A DNA stretch of 64,000 bases from the NCBI GenBank assembly GCA_016932575.1, contig JAFGCO010000056.1, positions 124,001-188,000 of the forward strand, given 5' to 3'. Origin of the DNA: a bacterium (GTDB taxonomy: Bacteria > Zhuqueibacterota > QNDG01 > JAFGCO01). Positions 44,695 to 53,977 of the stretch are shown piece after piece. The first letter of the stretch is position 1; every line of letters begins with the position of its first letter. The notes below the pieces were generated by a model. That model made no database searches. It saw nothing but the letters and a program-made list of their open reading frames with translations, and was not told the origin of the DNA. Position numbers and translations under genes: made by a program.

Positions 44695-45775
44695 AAGGGT
44701 ATTCCTTTTCGGATTCTTCTCCTTGCAGGACACGAAGGACACCCCCGGCCAACGCTTCCATCTCAAATTCTCCGGGCAGCCGATGTACCGGAGCGATAAA
44801 ACAAATCCGGTCCTGAAGCCAGGACATCAATCGGTCATCGTGGCATATGCCCCCGGTTAGAATAATGGCATCCACATTGCCCGACAGAACAGCAGCCATA
44901 GCACCAATTTCTTTTGCAATTTGATAAATCATGGCTTCGAGTACGATTCTGGCCTCATGATTTCCTTCATCAATCCACTGCCAGACTTCTTGAACGTCAT
45001 TGGTACCGAGATATGCGTACAGACCGCCTTGTCCGACAATACGCCTTTTTATTTCAGGATAATCATGCTTACCCGAATAGCAAAGTTTTGCAAGGCTGCT
45101 TGCAGGCAGTGTTCCGCATCGCTCTGGAGAAAATGGTCCCTCTTCATTCGCATTATTCACATCGACCATACGTCCTGACTTTATGGCACAAATTGAAATT
45201 CCACCACCCAAATGGGCCACAATAAAACTGGATTCACTGATAGAATTTCCCAATTCAGCGGCGACCTTCCTTGCAGCAGACTTAATATTTAATGCATGCA
45301 ACAAACTGATGCGATCGAGTTCCGGCATTCCTGAATACCTGGCCAGAGGTTCGAATTCATCCACGCACACAGGATCCACAAAAAATGCTGAAACTCCGGC
45401 CTTCCGGGCAAAATCATATGCCAGGACCACGCCTATATTCGAGATATGGTCCGCCTGAACCCGGCCTTCCATAACATCCCGGATCAGGAACTCATTAACG
45501 CGATATGTACCACTTTCCATGGGGCGAAACGTACCACCGCGGCCAACGACAGCTGCCAATTTAGACAAATCTGACTCTTTACGATCCAATAGTGTTTGTA
45601 TATCATCACATCGAAGGCGGATTTGATCCAACGAAGAAGAAAATGTCCTGAAGTCTTCCGGAGAGTAAGAAATGGTTTCCTTCCATAATGGGTGTTCATC
45701 CAAAAACCAGGCGACCTTGGTTGTAGTGGAACCCGGATTAATTACCAGAATATGTTTTTGATCAGAATGGCTCAT
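44684..45775 (-). CDS. buk: Butyrate kinase, copy 2
   Basis: A 363-residue paralogue of the kinase just downstream. NPGSTTTKVAW, GRGGTFRPME, HLGGGISICAI and ILTGGICHDD mark the family. The two copies are tandem and overlap by 11 bases but differ over much of their length, so a recent duplication is unlikely. It overlaps the iorB stop by 4 bases, tying acid production directly to the 2-oxoacid oxidoreductase genes. Confidence 0.94.
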   Translation of the reverse strand: MSHSDQKHILVINPGSTTTKVAWFLDEHPLWKETISYSPEDFRTFSSSLDQIRLRCDDIQTLLDRKESDLSKLAAVVGRGGTFRPMESGTYRVNEFLIRDVMEGRVQADHISNIGVVLAYDFARKAGVSAFFVDPVCVDEFEPLARYSGMPELDRISLLHALNIKSAARKVAAELGNSISESSFIVAHLGGGISICAIKSGRMVDVNNANEEGPFSPERCGTLPASSLAKLCYSGKHDYPEIKRRIVGQGGLYAYLGTNDVQEVWQWIDEGNHEARIVLEAMIYQIAKEIGAMAAVLSGNVDAIILTGGICHDDRLMSWLQDRICFIAPVHRLPGEFEMEALAGGVLRVLQGEESEKEYPYGG

Positions 45776-46353
45776 AATTGCAGTGATCGTCCGGTATGAA
45801 AGGCTTTCAGGTTCACGGATTCAGTCCCTTTAGGTACACGCTCCCGAATGGCTTGTTCCCAATTTTCCTTTTTTAATTCAACGAATCTGGACACAACGCC
45901 CAAAAGCAGAATATTTGCAGTTCGTACATTGCCCAATGCCTGGGCCATCTCTGTGGCTGAAACGGCCAGCACATGCTCATGACGTTTACGTACATCCTCG
46001 ACAGGATTTTCCGGATAATTCATTTCTTTCAGAAAAGCGACTGGCGGGACCAATTTTCTTATATTAATAACGGCCCATCCATCGGTTTTCACATAATGAA
46101 TCCAGCGTTTTGCTTCAGCCTGCTCAAAAGAAAGCATTAAATCCGCTTCACCCGCAGCAATGAGCGGCGAATATACTTTTTTCCCAAAACGCACATGGCT
46201 TGACACCACACCTCCCCGTTGAGCCATGCCATGTACCTCACTTTTCTTCACATCCAGTCCACTTAAAAATGCCACATCGCATAAAAGTTCACTGGCCAGC
46301 AGCACTCCCTGCCCTCCCACACCGACAATAAGAACATTGGTAAGCTGATTCAT
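45772..46353 (-). CDS. iorB: Indolepyruvate ferredoxin oxidoreductase, beta subunit
   Basis: A 193-residue gamma-type subunit of indolepyruvate:ferredoxin oxidoreductase, which decarboxylates aryl pyruvates to aryl-acetyl-CoA and reduces ferredoxin. It has VGVGGQGVLLASELL at the N-terminus and the family segment KKSEVHGMAQRGG. The ATG 5 bases after AGGA was chosen over an earlier in-frame start. It lies about 180 bases after iorA, a wider gap than usual for this pair, and overlaps buk copy 2. Confidence 0.92.
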   Translation of the reverse strand: MNQLTNVLIVGVGGQGVLLASELLCDVAFLSGLDVKKSEVHGMAQRGGVVSSHVRFGKKVYSPLIAAGEADLMLSFEQAEAKRWIHYVKTDGWAVINIRKLVPPVAFLKEMNYPENPVEDVRKRHEHVLAVSATEMAQALGNVRTANILLLGVVSRFVELKKENWEQAIRERVPKGTESVNLKAFHTGRSLQL

Positions 46354-46534
46354 ATTATCCTGCAAATCATCATATAAATGCACTGAATATCTCTCATATT
46401 TCAATCTCAGGTTTTTATAATCTTATATGGAGATTCCGGACGAATGATAATCTTAAATATTTTCATTCAATACAGCGAATAAATAAGGGAATCATGCTCA
46501 AGGCCTTTATTTTTTAAAAAAGTGCCCAAATATC

Positions 46535-48328
46535 TCAACGATTCTCAATCCTTTGAATTGCCCCCACAGGACACACCTGCGCGCACACGGAACACCCCGT
46601 ACATAATGCAGTATCGATTTGTGATTTCGTTTTATTTTTCTCAGTCAGCCGGTCGGATTCGCTTATTGCCGGACAGCTCACCCTCAGACATGCATGACAA
46701 CCAATGCAAAGATCATGATTCACCCGAAATGGAATTTCACAAACCTGTTTTCGATTTTCCGGCGGGTACAGCGCGCAGGGTCGATTTGTGATCACAACTG
46801 ACAATTCATCCAATGAGATTTCTTCTTTTAGCACAGATTCTGTCTGTTTGAGATCATATGGATCGATGACTTTAATTCTTTCCGCACCCAGTGCCTTGCA
46901 AATCTTGGCCAAATCAACCTTCCGGGTTTCAGAACCGTTAAGCTGCTTTCCTGTCCCCGGATGATACTGTCCTCCGGTCATCGCTGTGATGCGGTTATCC
47001 ATGATAATAATGGTAATGGCGGAACGGTTGTTAACTGCATTTAAAAGTCCTGTCATACCTGAATGAATAAATGTGGAATCACCTATCGTTGCCACAATTC
47101 CTTTTCCGATTTTCCTGGCTTTGGTCATACCTGCAGCCACACCAATGGAGGCGCCCATCTCCACACAGGTATCTCCTGCATTTAAAGGAGGCAGTACGCC
47201 CAATGTATAACATCCGATATCCGTACAAATCACGGTTTTCAGTTTTGATAGAACATAATACACACCCCGGTGAGGACATCCGGGACAAAACACCGGCGGT
47301 CTGGGTATCACTGGTTCGGCTTTTACTACAGTCTTTTGTTTTGAAATCACTTCTGCCCGGATTAAACCCTCCATGACCACATCCGGAGACATTTCTCCAA
47401 GATTTGTCCAGTATTTCTTTCCTTCACATTCAATTCCAGCCGCTTTCACCTGTTCTTCAATGAATGGTTCCAGTTCCTCAATAACAAAAAGCCTTTCCAC
47501 TTGTTCGAAAAATTTCCGTATTTTATTGAATGGAAGCGGATATGTCATACCCAGTTTCAAAATCGAGGTCCCTGGCACGATTTCTTTTACATATTGGTAA
47601 GTCACCCCATGTGTTATAATACCAATTTTAGGATCTCCCGGTTCAATACGATTTAAACTCGTGTTTTCTGCGAAACGGCGTATCTTATCCAGCCGTTCTG
47701 TGGACCATTGGTGACGAACACGGGCATGGGCCGGCAGAACCACAAATTTCTTAGGATCTCTTTGAAATCCAATGACAGGATATTCTTTCCGCTCCTGACA
47801 GTTGACAATACCTTTGGAATGACAAACACGCGTGGTCATACGATAAAGCACAGGCACATCATATTCAACACTGATCTTCAAAGCATCCGCAATAAAATCT
47901 TTGGCTTCCTGGCTATCTGCGGGTTCCAGACAGGGATACCCGGCGAATTTGGCATAGGTTCTGTTATCCTGCTCATTTTGGGAGGAATGCATTCCAGGAT
48001 CGTCAGCACTCACCACCACGAGACCTCCCGGTGCCCCCACAAGACTGACAGACATAAATGGATCCGCTGCTACATTCAATCCGACATGTTTCATGGCAAC
48101 CAGAGCCCGGGCACCTTCAAAAGTGGCACCCATGGCCACTTCAAATGCCACTTTTTCATTCGGGCTCCATTCACTGTAAATTTCTGAATATTGAGAAATA
48201 TTTTCAAGGATTTCAGTACTTGGTGTGCCGGGATATGCGGTTGCAACATGTAATCCAGCTTCATAGCAGCCTCTGGCAACCGCCTCATTCCCGGATAGGA
48301 TGCGTTTCATGAACTGAGCAGCCATCAA
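46535..48328 (-). CDS. iorA: Indolepyruvate ferredoxin oxidoreductase, alpha subunit
   Basis: A 597-residue IorA containing the pyrimidine-binding and thiamine-diphosphate domains fused in order. The TPP motif is GDSTFIHSGM followed by MDNRITAMTGGQ. Two C-terminal ferredoxin-type [4Fe-4S] motifs are present (CIGCHACLRVSCP and CTGCSVCAQVCP). GNEAVARGCYEAG at the start and PGTPSTEILE are typical. It overlaps the alpha/beta hydrolase stop by a few bases; the precise start (TTG/ATG or the ATG at 48310) is uncertain. It oxidises 2-oxoacids from aromatic amino acids, and possibly others. Confidence 0.94.
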   Translation of the reverse strand: MMAAQFMKRILSGNEAVARGCYEAGLHVATAYPGTPSTEILENISQYSEIYSEWSPNEKVAFEVAMGATFEGARALVAMKHVGLNVAADPFMSVSLVGAPGGLVVVSADDPGMHSSQNEQDNRTYAKFAGYPCLEPADSQEAKDFIADALKISVEYDVPVLYRMTTRVCHSKGIVNCQERKEYPVIGFQRDPKKFVVLPAHARVRHQWSTERLDKIRRFAENTSLNRIEPGDPKIGIITHGVTYQYVKEIVPGTSILKLGMTYPLPFNKIRKFFEQVERLFVIEELEPFIEEQVKAAGIECEGKKYWTNLGEMSPDVVMEGLIRAEVISKQKTVVKAEPVIPRPPVFCPGCPHRGVYYVLSKLKTVICTDIGCYTLGVLPPLNAGDTCVEMGASIGVAAGMTKARKIGKGIVATIGDSTFIHSGMTGLLNAVNNRSAITIIIMDNRITAMTGGQYHPGTGKQLNGSETRKVDLAKICKALGAERIKVIDPYDLKQTESVLKEEISLDELSVVITNRPCALYPPENRKQVCEIPFRVNHDLCIGCHACLRVSCPAISESDRLTEKNKTKSQIDTALCTGCSVCAQVCPVGAIQRIENR

Positions 48329-49104
48329 ATGAATTGTTCTATTTTTACAAAATATTCTTCCGGATTTTCAATAATTCCCAGATGTCCCGTCTTTTCGACA
48401 AATTGTAAATCGACAGTCTGAAGCCTGCCTTGAAGATCGTGCAATGTTGCATGAGACACGACTCTGTCCTCATGGCTGCCAATTAATAGCACGGGTTTCT
48501 GAATCCGATGGTAGTTCTTTTTTTCAGTGACTGATGCTTTTCCCAGGGAGGCTATTGTATTGGCGGCCTGCTTTGCCCAGGCTGAATTCTTTTGAACAAC
48601 TTGTATTGGAAAATAAGCTCCGGATCGAAGCGACTGGTTGTATACCAGATGCTTTATAAATTTTTGAAATCCGGCTTTGGTTTCCAAATGTCTGGATAAA
48701 AGGGAAGTAAAAAGTGTGCCGATACACGGTAATTTCAGAATGGGATTCACCGTATTGATTCCCGCCGGATTGGCAAGAATAAGTTTTCGGATATGCATGT
48801 GATGCTGTGTGGCATATCTTAAAGCAACACGAGCGCCCAGAGACACGCCTACCAGCACAAATGAATCAAGAAATTTATTCTGCAGCAGTCTAGCAAGGAA
48901 ATCGACAAACTGTTCCGGCTTCCTGGGTAAATCCGGATAAACAGGTCCAAAACCGGGCAGTGTAATACTGTATATACGGAATTGCCGCGAAAGTTGCAAC
49001 ACCAGAGGATTCTGTTCAAACTGATCAGGAATCAAAGGATGCACAATGACAACAGCATCTCCTTCACCAGACATGCGACAATGTGCATCGTAGATATTCA
49101 ACAT
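48325..49104 (-). CDS. Alpha/beta hydrolase within the oxidoreductase operon
   Basis: A 259-residue alpha/beta-hydrolase. The nucleophile is Ser88 in GVSLG, with the acid probably in GSHEDRVV and the base His in KTGHLG. No signal peptide is seen. The ATG was placed 5 bases after GGGAG. It lies between the four-subunit 2-oxoacid oxidoreductase and iorA, and couples to iorA by overlap. A thioesterase or ester/lactone hydrolase serving these pathways is conceivable, but the sequence gives no substrate. Confidence 0.82.
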   Translation of the reverse strand: MLNIYDAHCRMSGEGDAVVIVHPLIPDQFEQNPLVLQLSRQFRIYSITLPGFGPVYPDLPRKPEQFVDFLARLLQNKFLDSFVLVGVSLGARVALRYATQHHMHIRKLILANPAGINTVNPILKLPCIGTLFTSLLSRHLETKAGFQKFIKHLVYNQSLRSGAYFPIQVVQKNSAWAKQAANTIASLGKASVTEKKNYHRIQKPVLLIGSHEDRVVSHATLHDLQGRLQTVDLQFVEKTGHLGIIENPEEYFVKIEQFI

Positions 49105-49178
49105 GAAATCTCCCGGTTGCCTGGATGATTCGAACAGCAGGCCGGTCAATCAGCAAAAGTTAAATCTGTTCTGCATAT

Positions 49179-50087
49179 TTAGGATCCGAAAGCCTGCTCC
49201 AGTTTAATCAGCCGTTCCCAATTTGCATCCACCTGTTGTTGTATATACTGTATGGCCTCGGATGAAAGATGCCTGAACCGGCCCTGCATTTTTAAATACA
49301 TATCCACAGATTTTGGCTTGGGAACTTTTTTATTGATCGTATAAACTCCGCGTTCAACTTCATAAATCGGAAATATCCGTGTTTCTGTGGCGAGACGGGC
49401 AATCTTCACCGTAATGCCGGGAGGATGCTTCCATCCGGTTGGACAAGGTGCATATAAATGAATAAACTTGCAGCCTTCGATATTTTTTGCCTTTTGAAGT
49501 TTTTTTATGAAATCTTCCGGATAGGCGATATTGGCTGTGGCCCCATATGGAATGTGATGCGCCACCATAATTTCCATGATATTTTTCTTGGGAGCCTTTT
49601 TAAAATGTTTTACTGGTGTGGTTGTGGTCCATGCACCATACGGAGTGGCTGATGAACGCTGAATACCCGTATTCATGTAGGCTTCGTTGTCATAAACCAC
49701 ATAGATAATATTATCACCCCGTTCTGCTGCACCGGATAAGGCCTGGAATCCTATATCAAATGTACCCCCGTCACCAGCCCAGGCCAAAGCAGTAATGCCT
49801 TTCTTTTTCAGGGCCTTGATTGCGTATGAGATACCTCCAGCCGTACTTGCCGCTGTTTCAAAAGCACAATGATAAATCGGTACACCTGCCGCAGAATAAG
49901 GAAAAGGCCCATCGATCACAGACCAGCAACATGCTGGGATAGCTGTGATGGTATCAGGCCCCAATGCCTTTAATGCATATCGCATGGCCAAAGCGGCACC
50001 ACATCCCTGGCAGGCCAGATGTCCGGGAGACAAAATCTCTTGTTCGGGGATCGTTAAACGGATTTTCCTTTTATTCGATTCAGTCAT
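49179..50087 (-). CDS. 2-oxoacid:ferredoxin oxidoreductase, beta (TPP) subunit
   Basis: A 302-residue TPP-binding subunit. It shows GDGGTFDIG (105-113) and DNEAYMNTG (133-141) for TPP-magnesium. Cluster cysteines are in ACQGCG (Cys26, Cys29), in ACCWS (53-54) and in the later APCPTGW, the PorB pattern for a [4Fe-4S] cluster. It overlaps the alpha subunit by 8 bases. Pyruvate or branched-chain 2-oxoacids are both possible; the downstream Ptb/Buk genes favour branched-chain substrates (inference). Confidence 0.94.
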   Translation of the reverse strand: MTESNKRKIRLTIPEQEILSPGHLACQGCGAALAMRYALKALGPDTITAIPACCWSVIDGPFPYSAAGVPIYHCAFETAASTAGGISYAIKALKKKGITALAWAGDGGTFDIGFQALSGAAERGDNIIYVVYDNEAYMNTGIQRSSATPYGAWTTTTPVKHFKKAPKKNIMEIMVAHHIPYGATANIAYPEDFIKKLQKAKNIEGCKFIHLYAPCPTGWKHPPGITVKIARLATETRIFPIYEVERGVYTINKKVPKPKSVDMYLKMQGRFRHLSSEAIQYIQQQVDANWERLIKLEQAFGS

Positions 50088-51231
50088 CTTTAATTCCTAT
50101 CCAGATCAACTCTTCGGGTTTCCTGCTCTGCATATGCTTGACAATATTTTCAATATCATGCAGAGAAACATCCCGTCCGCCAAGACCAGCGACAAACCCA
50201 TACAGCGGAAGAGATGTTCCTGACATGCAGGCCTGAATTTCAGTAAAAAATGGACCGGCATGACCATATGACACAGCCCGATCGATTACTCCAACTTTAT
50301 TGGCAGTTTTTAATACAGCCTCTATATCCTCGCTCGGGAAGGGACGAAAATAACGGATTTTCAATGATCCCACAGAAATTCCCTGATCTCGCATCACATC
50401 CACGGCTTCTTTGGCTGTTCCTGCGATCGTACCGTAATTCACCAAAATAATTTCTGCATCATCGCATCGATAGGGTTCAACAAGATCATATTGACGATCA
50501 AACAGTTCACCAAATTTTTTACCAACATCCCTGATAACCGATTTTGCCCGAATCATCGCCTGTTGTATTTTATAAGAAAATTCATAATAGTATTCCGGTG
50601 AAGTTAATGCGCCAAATGACCGGGGATCCTTGACATCTAAATGAACAGCAGGTTGATAACAGGGTAAAAACTGATCGATCACCTTTTCTGTATATAAATC
50701 CACGACTTGTGAAGTGTGCGAAAGAAAAAAGGCGTCAAGATTGATCAGCGTCGGCAGTAAAACATCCCGATGTTCACCGATTTTATAAGACATAATAATA
50801 CTATCGAAAACTTCCTGATTATTTTCACAGTACATTTGCATCCATCCAGTATCACGCTGTGATACAGAATCCGTCACATCAGCCCAAATTGACCACCCCG
50901 GTGCCATAGCCCGATTGACATTGGCGATGACTATCGGAAGCCGGCCTCTCGCAGTCCAATGAAGCAATTCATGCATTAATGCCAACCCCTGAGCAGATGT
51001 GGCAGTAAATGTTCTGGCACCCAATGCCTGGGCACCAATGCAGGATGCCAGAGCCGAATGTTCTGATTCCACCTTGATAAATTCAGCATCCAGCTTTCCA
51101 TCTGCCACAATTTCAGAGAGAATTTCCACAATTGTGGTTTGGGGAGTGATCGGATAAGCTGAGATCACATTCACTTTAGCAGCAACAGCCCCATAAGCAG
51201 CAGTAAAATTTCCGGTAAGCACTTTCTTCAT
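50080..51231 (-). CDS. 2-oxoacid:ferredoxin oxidoreductase, alpha subunit
   Basis: A 383-residue alpha subunit with the pyrimidine-binding motif AYPITPQTTIVE near residue 26 and the signature FIKVESEHSALASCIGAQ. It forms the active site with the beta subunit. The length and the gamma-delta-alpha-beta gene order match the four-subunit pyruvate/2-oxoisovalerate enzymes of anaerobes. It starts 3 bases after the delta subunit. Confidence 0.94.
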   Translation of the reverse strand: MKKVLTGNFTAAYGAVAAKVNVISAYPITPQTTIVEILSEIVADGKLDAEFIKVESEHSALASCIGAQALGARTFTATSAQGLALMHELLHWTARGRLPIVIANVNRAMAPGWSIWADVTDSVSQRDTGWMQMYCENNQEVFDSIIMSYKIGEHRDVLLPTLINLDAFFLSHTSQVVDLYTEKVIDQFLPCYQPAVHLDVKDPRSFGALTSPEYYYEFSYKIQQAMIRAKSVIRDVGKKFGELFDRQYDLVEPYRCDDAEIILVNYGTIAGTAKEAVDVMRDQGISVGSLKIRYFRPFPSEDIEAVLKTANKVGVIDRAVSYGHAGPFFTEIQACMSGTSLPLYGFVAGLGGRDVSLHDIENIVKHMQSRKPEELIWIGIKDD

Positions 51232-51234
51232 AAC

Positions 51235-51534
51235 CTATTTGCCTTCTGTTTCAGAAGTTATTGCATCAAATGGACATTCTTCGATGCATATCCCGCACCC
51301 TTTACAAAAATCATAATCGATGGTTGGAGGATCGGTCGGGTAAATGGCTGGTTCCGGGCAATATTTCCAGCAAATCATGCATCGTGTACATTTTGCCGGA
51401 TCCAATATCGGTCTGATACTCCGCCAGGAGGCAGTTTTATTGATATGCATGCTGCCCATCGAAACAGGCATATCAGGCATCTCTTTTTCAGATCGAAAAT
51501 CCACGGATTGATATTTTGGCTTCTTGTTGGACAT
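51235..51534 (-). CDS. 2-oxoacid:ferredoxin oxidoreductase, delta (ferredoxin-like) subunit
   Basis: A 99-residue subunit with two [4Fe-4S] motifs, CTRCMICWKYCPE and CKGCGICIEECPF, that pass electrons from the TPP site to ferredoxin. The ATG at 51534 follows the gamma stop by 7 bases; an upstream start would run 21 codons into gamma. The N-terminal 40 residues are polar and carry no motif. Confidence 0.93.
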   Translation of the reverse strand: MSNKKPKYQSVDFRSEKEMPDMPVSMGSMHINKTASWRSIRPILDPAKCTRCMICWKYCPEPAIYPTDPPTIDYDFCKGCGICIEECPFDAITSETEGK

Positions 51535-51541
51535 ATGTATC

Positions 51542-52099
51542 TCACTTCCCCTGAAGAGAATCATAGGCTTTCTGAGCAGCTTCCTCGTTTTGCTCACATT
51601 TTACTGGAATTTTATCATGAATGGCCTTACGAATAGAATCAATCTTCACCAGTCCCGTTGCTTTGGCCACAGCACCCAATATCGTGGTATTGACAATCGG
51701 ACTCTGCTTAGAACCCAGCCCATATTCTAAAGCAATTGTATTACAATCGACAGTATAAACATGCGGATTATCGGTATCAGGAAATGAAAAATATTCCGGC
51801 TCCCGAGTTGTATTGATGATAATCTTTCCGCCGGGCTTGAGTCCCTGGGTTAAAGGAACTGCCTGAATAAGTGTTGGATCTAAAATCACCAAAATATCCG
51901 GATCATATATATAGGAATGAATTCGAATCTCTACGTCACTGATGCGTGTAAATGATGTTACAGGCGCTCCTCGACGTTCCACACCAAAAAAGGGGAACGA
52001 TTGCACCTTCTTCCCCTCATAAAATGCAGCAATTGCCAGAATATCTGAACCCTTAACAGCGCCTTGTCCTCCACGGCCATGAAACCGGATTTCAATCAT
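51542..52099 (-). CDS. 2-oxoacid:ferredoxin oxidoreductase, gamma subunit
   Basis: A 185-residue gamma subunit with [16 protein letters not shown] near the N-terminus and [11 protein letters not shown], both family signatures. The ATG lies 5 bases after GGAGG; a further upstream frame adds 15 residues. It is the first gene of the fermentation island on this strand, so the promoter probably lies within the 600-base gap upstream. Confidence 0.93.
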
Positions 52100-52715
52100 A
52101 TATGCCTCCGGGTGAGCAATAATCATTAAAATTTCAAAAATCAATTACTTGTAAAATATAAAAAGATGAGTAAGAATGCGCAAGGAATTTCTTGATAATA
52201 ATTATACAGGATTCATTCATGAAGCTGAATATTCACTGTTCAATATTCTTTTCCGCAAAATGGCAGCTCTCCCCTTGACCGAAGACCTCAGACCGCAGAC
52301 CATAAAAATTTGCAATTTGCATCTGATACTGAGTACTGCACTCCCTGCATGATGTGTCATACCGCCTGCCCTCCTAAAGGCATATCCTATCTCTCCTTTT
52401 GGAAGAGATCCATGTACAATTCGAATGGTAAACACATGTGGCGGGGAGTGTTGCCAAGCTTTTTGCGCGGACAGGAGGCTTCAGGCAATCTTTTCAAGGA
52501 TAAACCAATCCTTGATTCGCAACACAAAGTTAACGACTTTATGAGCATGAAAAAATCAAAAGTTACTTAAGGCACTTTTCTTCTGAAAGCCTGTACGCAA
52601 AGTGAAACTGACCGTGGATAGTTTTACCCGGATTTTTAAGCAACAATTTATCAGATATCAGTGTCGCACAATTCAGCACAGAATCCATTTAGCTTATGAA
52701 TTGATAAAACACCGC
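52100..52715. other. 616-base intergenic region between proA and the oxidoreductase operon
   Basis: No gene could be supported here. The region should contain the promoter of the 2-oxoacid oxidoreductase operon. It also holds a cluster of 7-base tandem repeats (listed separately). Short frames on both strands (52217-52435 minus, 52310-52570 plus) cross these repeats and look non-coding. Confidence 0.5.
52277..52340. repeat. Cluster of heptanucleotide tandem repeats
   Basis: Three short arrays of 7-base units lie within 64 bases. They are four units of GACCNNA (52277-52304: GACCGAA, GACCTCA, GACCGCA, GACCATA), two exact units of AATTTGC (52307-52320) and two units TACTGAG/TACTGCA (52327-52340). 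All three share a 7-base period, which suggests a common slippage or amplification origin. Confidence 0.7.
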
Positions 52716-53966
52716 TCATTCCCGGATATTTCCTTCCCCAAGCACAACCCACTTGCAAGTCGTCAGACCCTCCAATCCCATCGGACCTCTGGCGTGCAGC
52801 TTATCAGTGGAAATTCCGATTTCTGCGCCCAGACCGTACAAGCCCCCGTCAGAAAGTCGCGTCGATGCATTCACCATGACTGAAGCACTGTCCACATTGT
52901 TCAAAAACTGATTGGCAGCACGGATATTTTCGGTAATAATTGCATCCGTATGTGCTGAACCATATTTATTGATATGCTCAATGGCTTCATCAATATTCCG
53001 TACAATTTTGACTGCCAGAATTAAATCCAGAAATTCCTCATAATAATCTTCTTCTGAAGCGGGCCTGACAGAGGGAATCAGGGATATTGTCTTCTCGCAG
53101 CCCCGAATTTCTACGCCTTTTTCCTGAAATTTGTCGACCAGACCGGGAAGTAACACCTCTGCCACAGCCTGATCAATCAACAGGGTTTCAGCAGCATTAC
53201 ACACCGCAGGACGCTGAATTTTCGCATTCAAAGCAATACGCACGGCCATTTCCTGATTCGCTTCTTCATGAATATAAACATGGCAAACACCTTTATAATG
53301 TTTCAGTACAGGAATTCGGGATTTTTCAACAACGCTTCTAATGAGCCCTTCCCCCCCGCGTGGTATGATTAAATGAATGGTTTCATCCTGAATCAGCATC
53401 TCATCAACAACAGACCTATCTTTCGAATCGACATAAGATACTAAATTTTGGTTTACCTGATTCTGTTTCAACGCCTCCCGGAGCATTTCGACCAGCGCCA
53501 TGTTGGAATAATACGCATGGCTTCCTCCCCGAAGAATGACTCCATTGCCTGACTTCAGGCAAAGCGTCGCCGCTTCAATCGTCACATTGGGACGCGCTTC
53601 ATAAATGATCCCGATCACCCCGATCGGCACGCGCATCCTGCCGACTCTAAATCCCTGAGGCCGGACAACCATATTATAAATTCCGCCTACAGGATCCTCC
53701 AGCTTGACGATTTCATGACATGCCTGGATCATTCCATGTATGCGTTTATCGTTTAAAGCAAGCCTATCTAAAAATGCAGCAGTCAATCCCGCCTTTTCTC
53801 CGGCATCAAGGTCTTTTTTATTCGCTTCAATGAGCGTTCCCTGGTTCTCTTCGATTTTATTTGCAATGGTTTCTAAAATCTGATTTTTTAACCGAGTACT
53901 GCCAATTTTTAAAAATTCATGATATGCAGAAAATGTGTTTTTAGCCATGGATTTCATATCTGTCAT
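52716..53966 (-). CDS. proA: Glutamate-5-semialdehyde dehydrogenase (gamma-glutamyl phosphate reductase)
   Basis: A 416-residue ProA, second step of proline synthesis from glutamate. Catalytic Cys256 lies in RPAVCNAAE, with GVIGIIYEARPNVT and LRGGSHAYYSN typical of the family. A good AGGAGG precedes the ATG. It follows proB by 11 bases. No proC is present in the window. Confidence 0.96.
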   Translation of the reverse strand: MTDMKSMAKNTFSAYHEFLKIGSTRLKNQILETIANKIEENQGTLIEANKKDLDAGEKAGLTAAFLDRLALNDKRIHGMIQACHEIVKLEDPVGGIYNMVVRPQGFRVGRMRVPIGVIGIIYEARPNVTIEAATLCLKSGNGVILRGGSHAYYSNMALVEMLREALKQNQVNQNLVSYVDSKDRSVVDEMLIQDETIHLIIPRGGEGLIRSVVEKSRIPVLKHYKGVCHVYIHEEANQEMAVRIALNAKIQRPAVCNAAETLLIDQAVAEVLLPGLVDKFQEKGVEIRGCEKTISLIPSVRPASEEDYYEEFLDLILAVKIVRNIDEAIEHINKYGSAHTDAIITENIRAANQFLNNVDSASVMVNASTRLSDGGLYGLGAEIGISTDKLHARGPMGLEGLTTCKWVVLGEGNIRE

Positions 53967-53977
53967 GAACTTTCCTC

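Noticed and set aside
43618-45775. Recent tandem duplication of butyrate kinase
   Set aside because: The two proteins share motifs but differ across most positions, and the nucleotide sequences are clearly diverged, so an old paralogy is more likely.
47708-48187. 159-codon plus-strand frame opposite iorA
   Set aside because: IorA is certain on the other strand; the frame has no recognisable content.
52217-52435. Minus-strand 72-codon frame across the heptamer repeats
   Set aside because: Most of its sequence is the repeat region read in reverse; no start signal or similarity.
52310-52570. Plus-strand frame with CTPCMMCHTACP resembling a cysteine-rich motif
   Set aside because: It begins within the heptamer repeats, has no ribosome site, and the cysteines arise from repeat-like DNA; no family matches.
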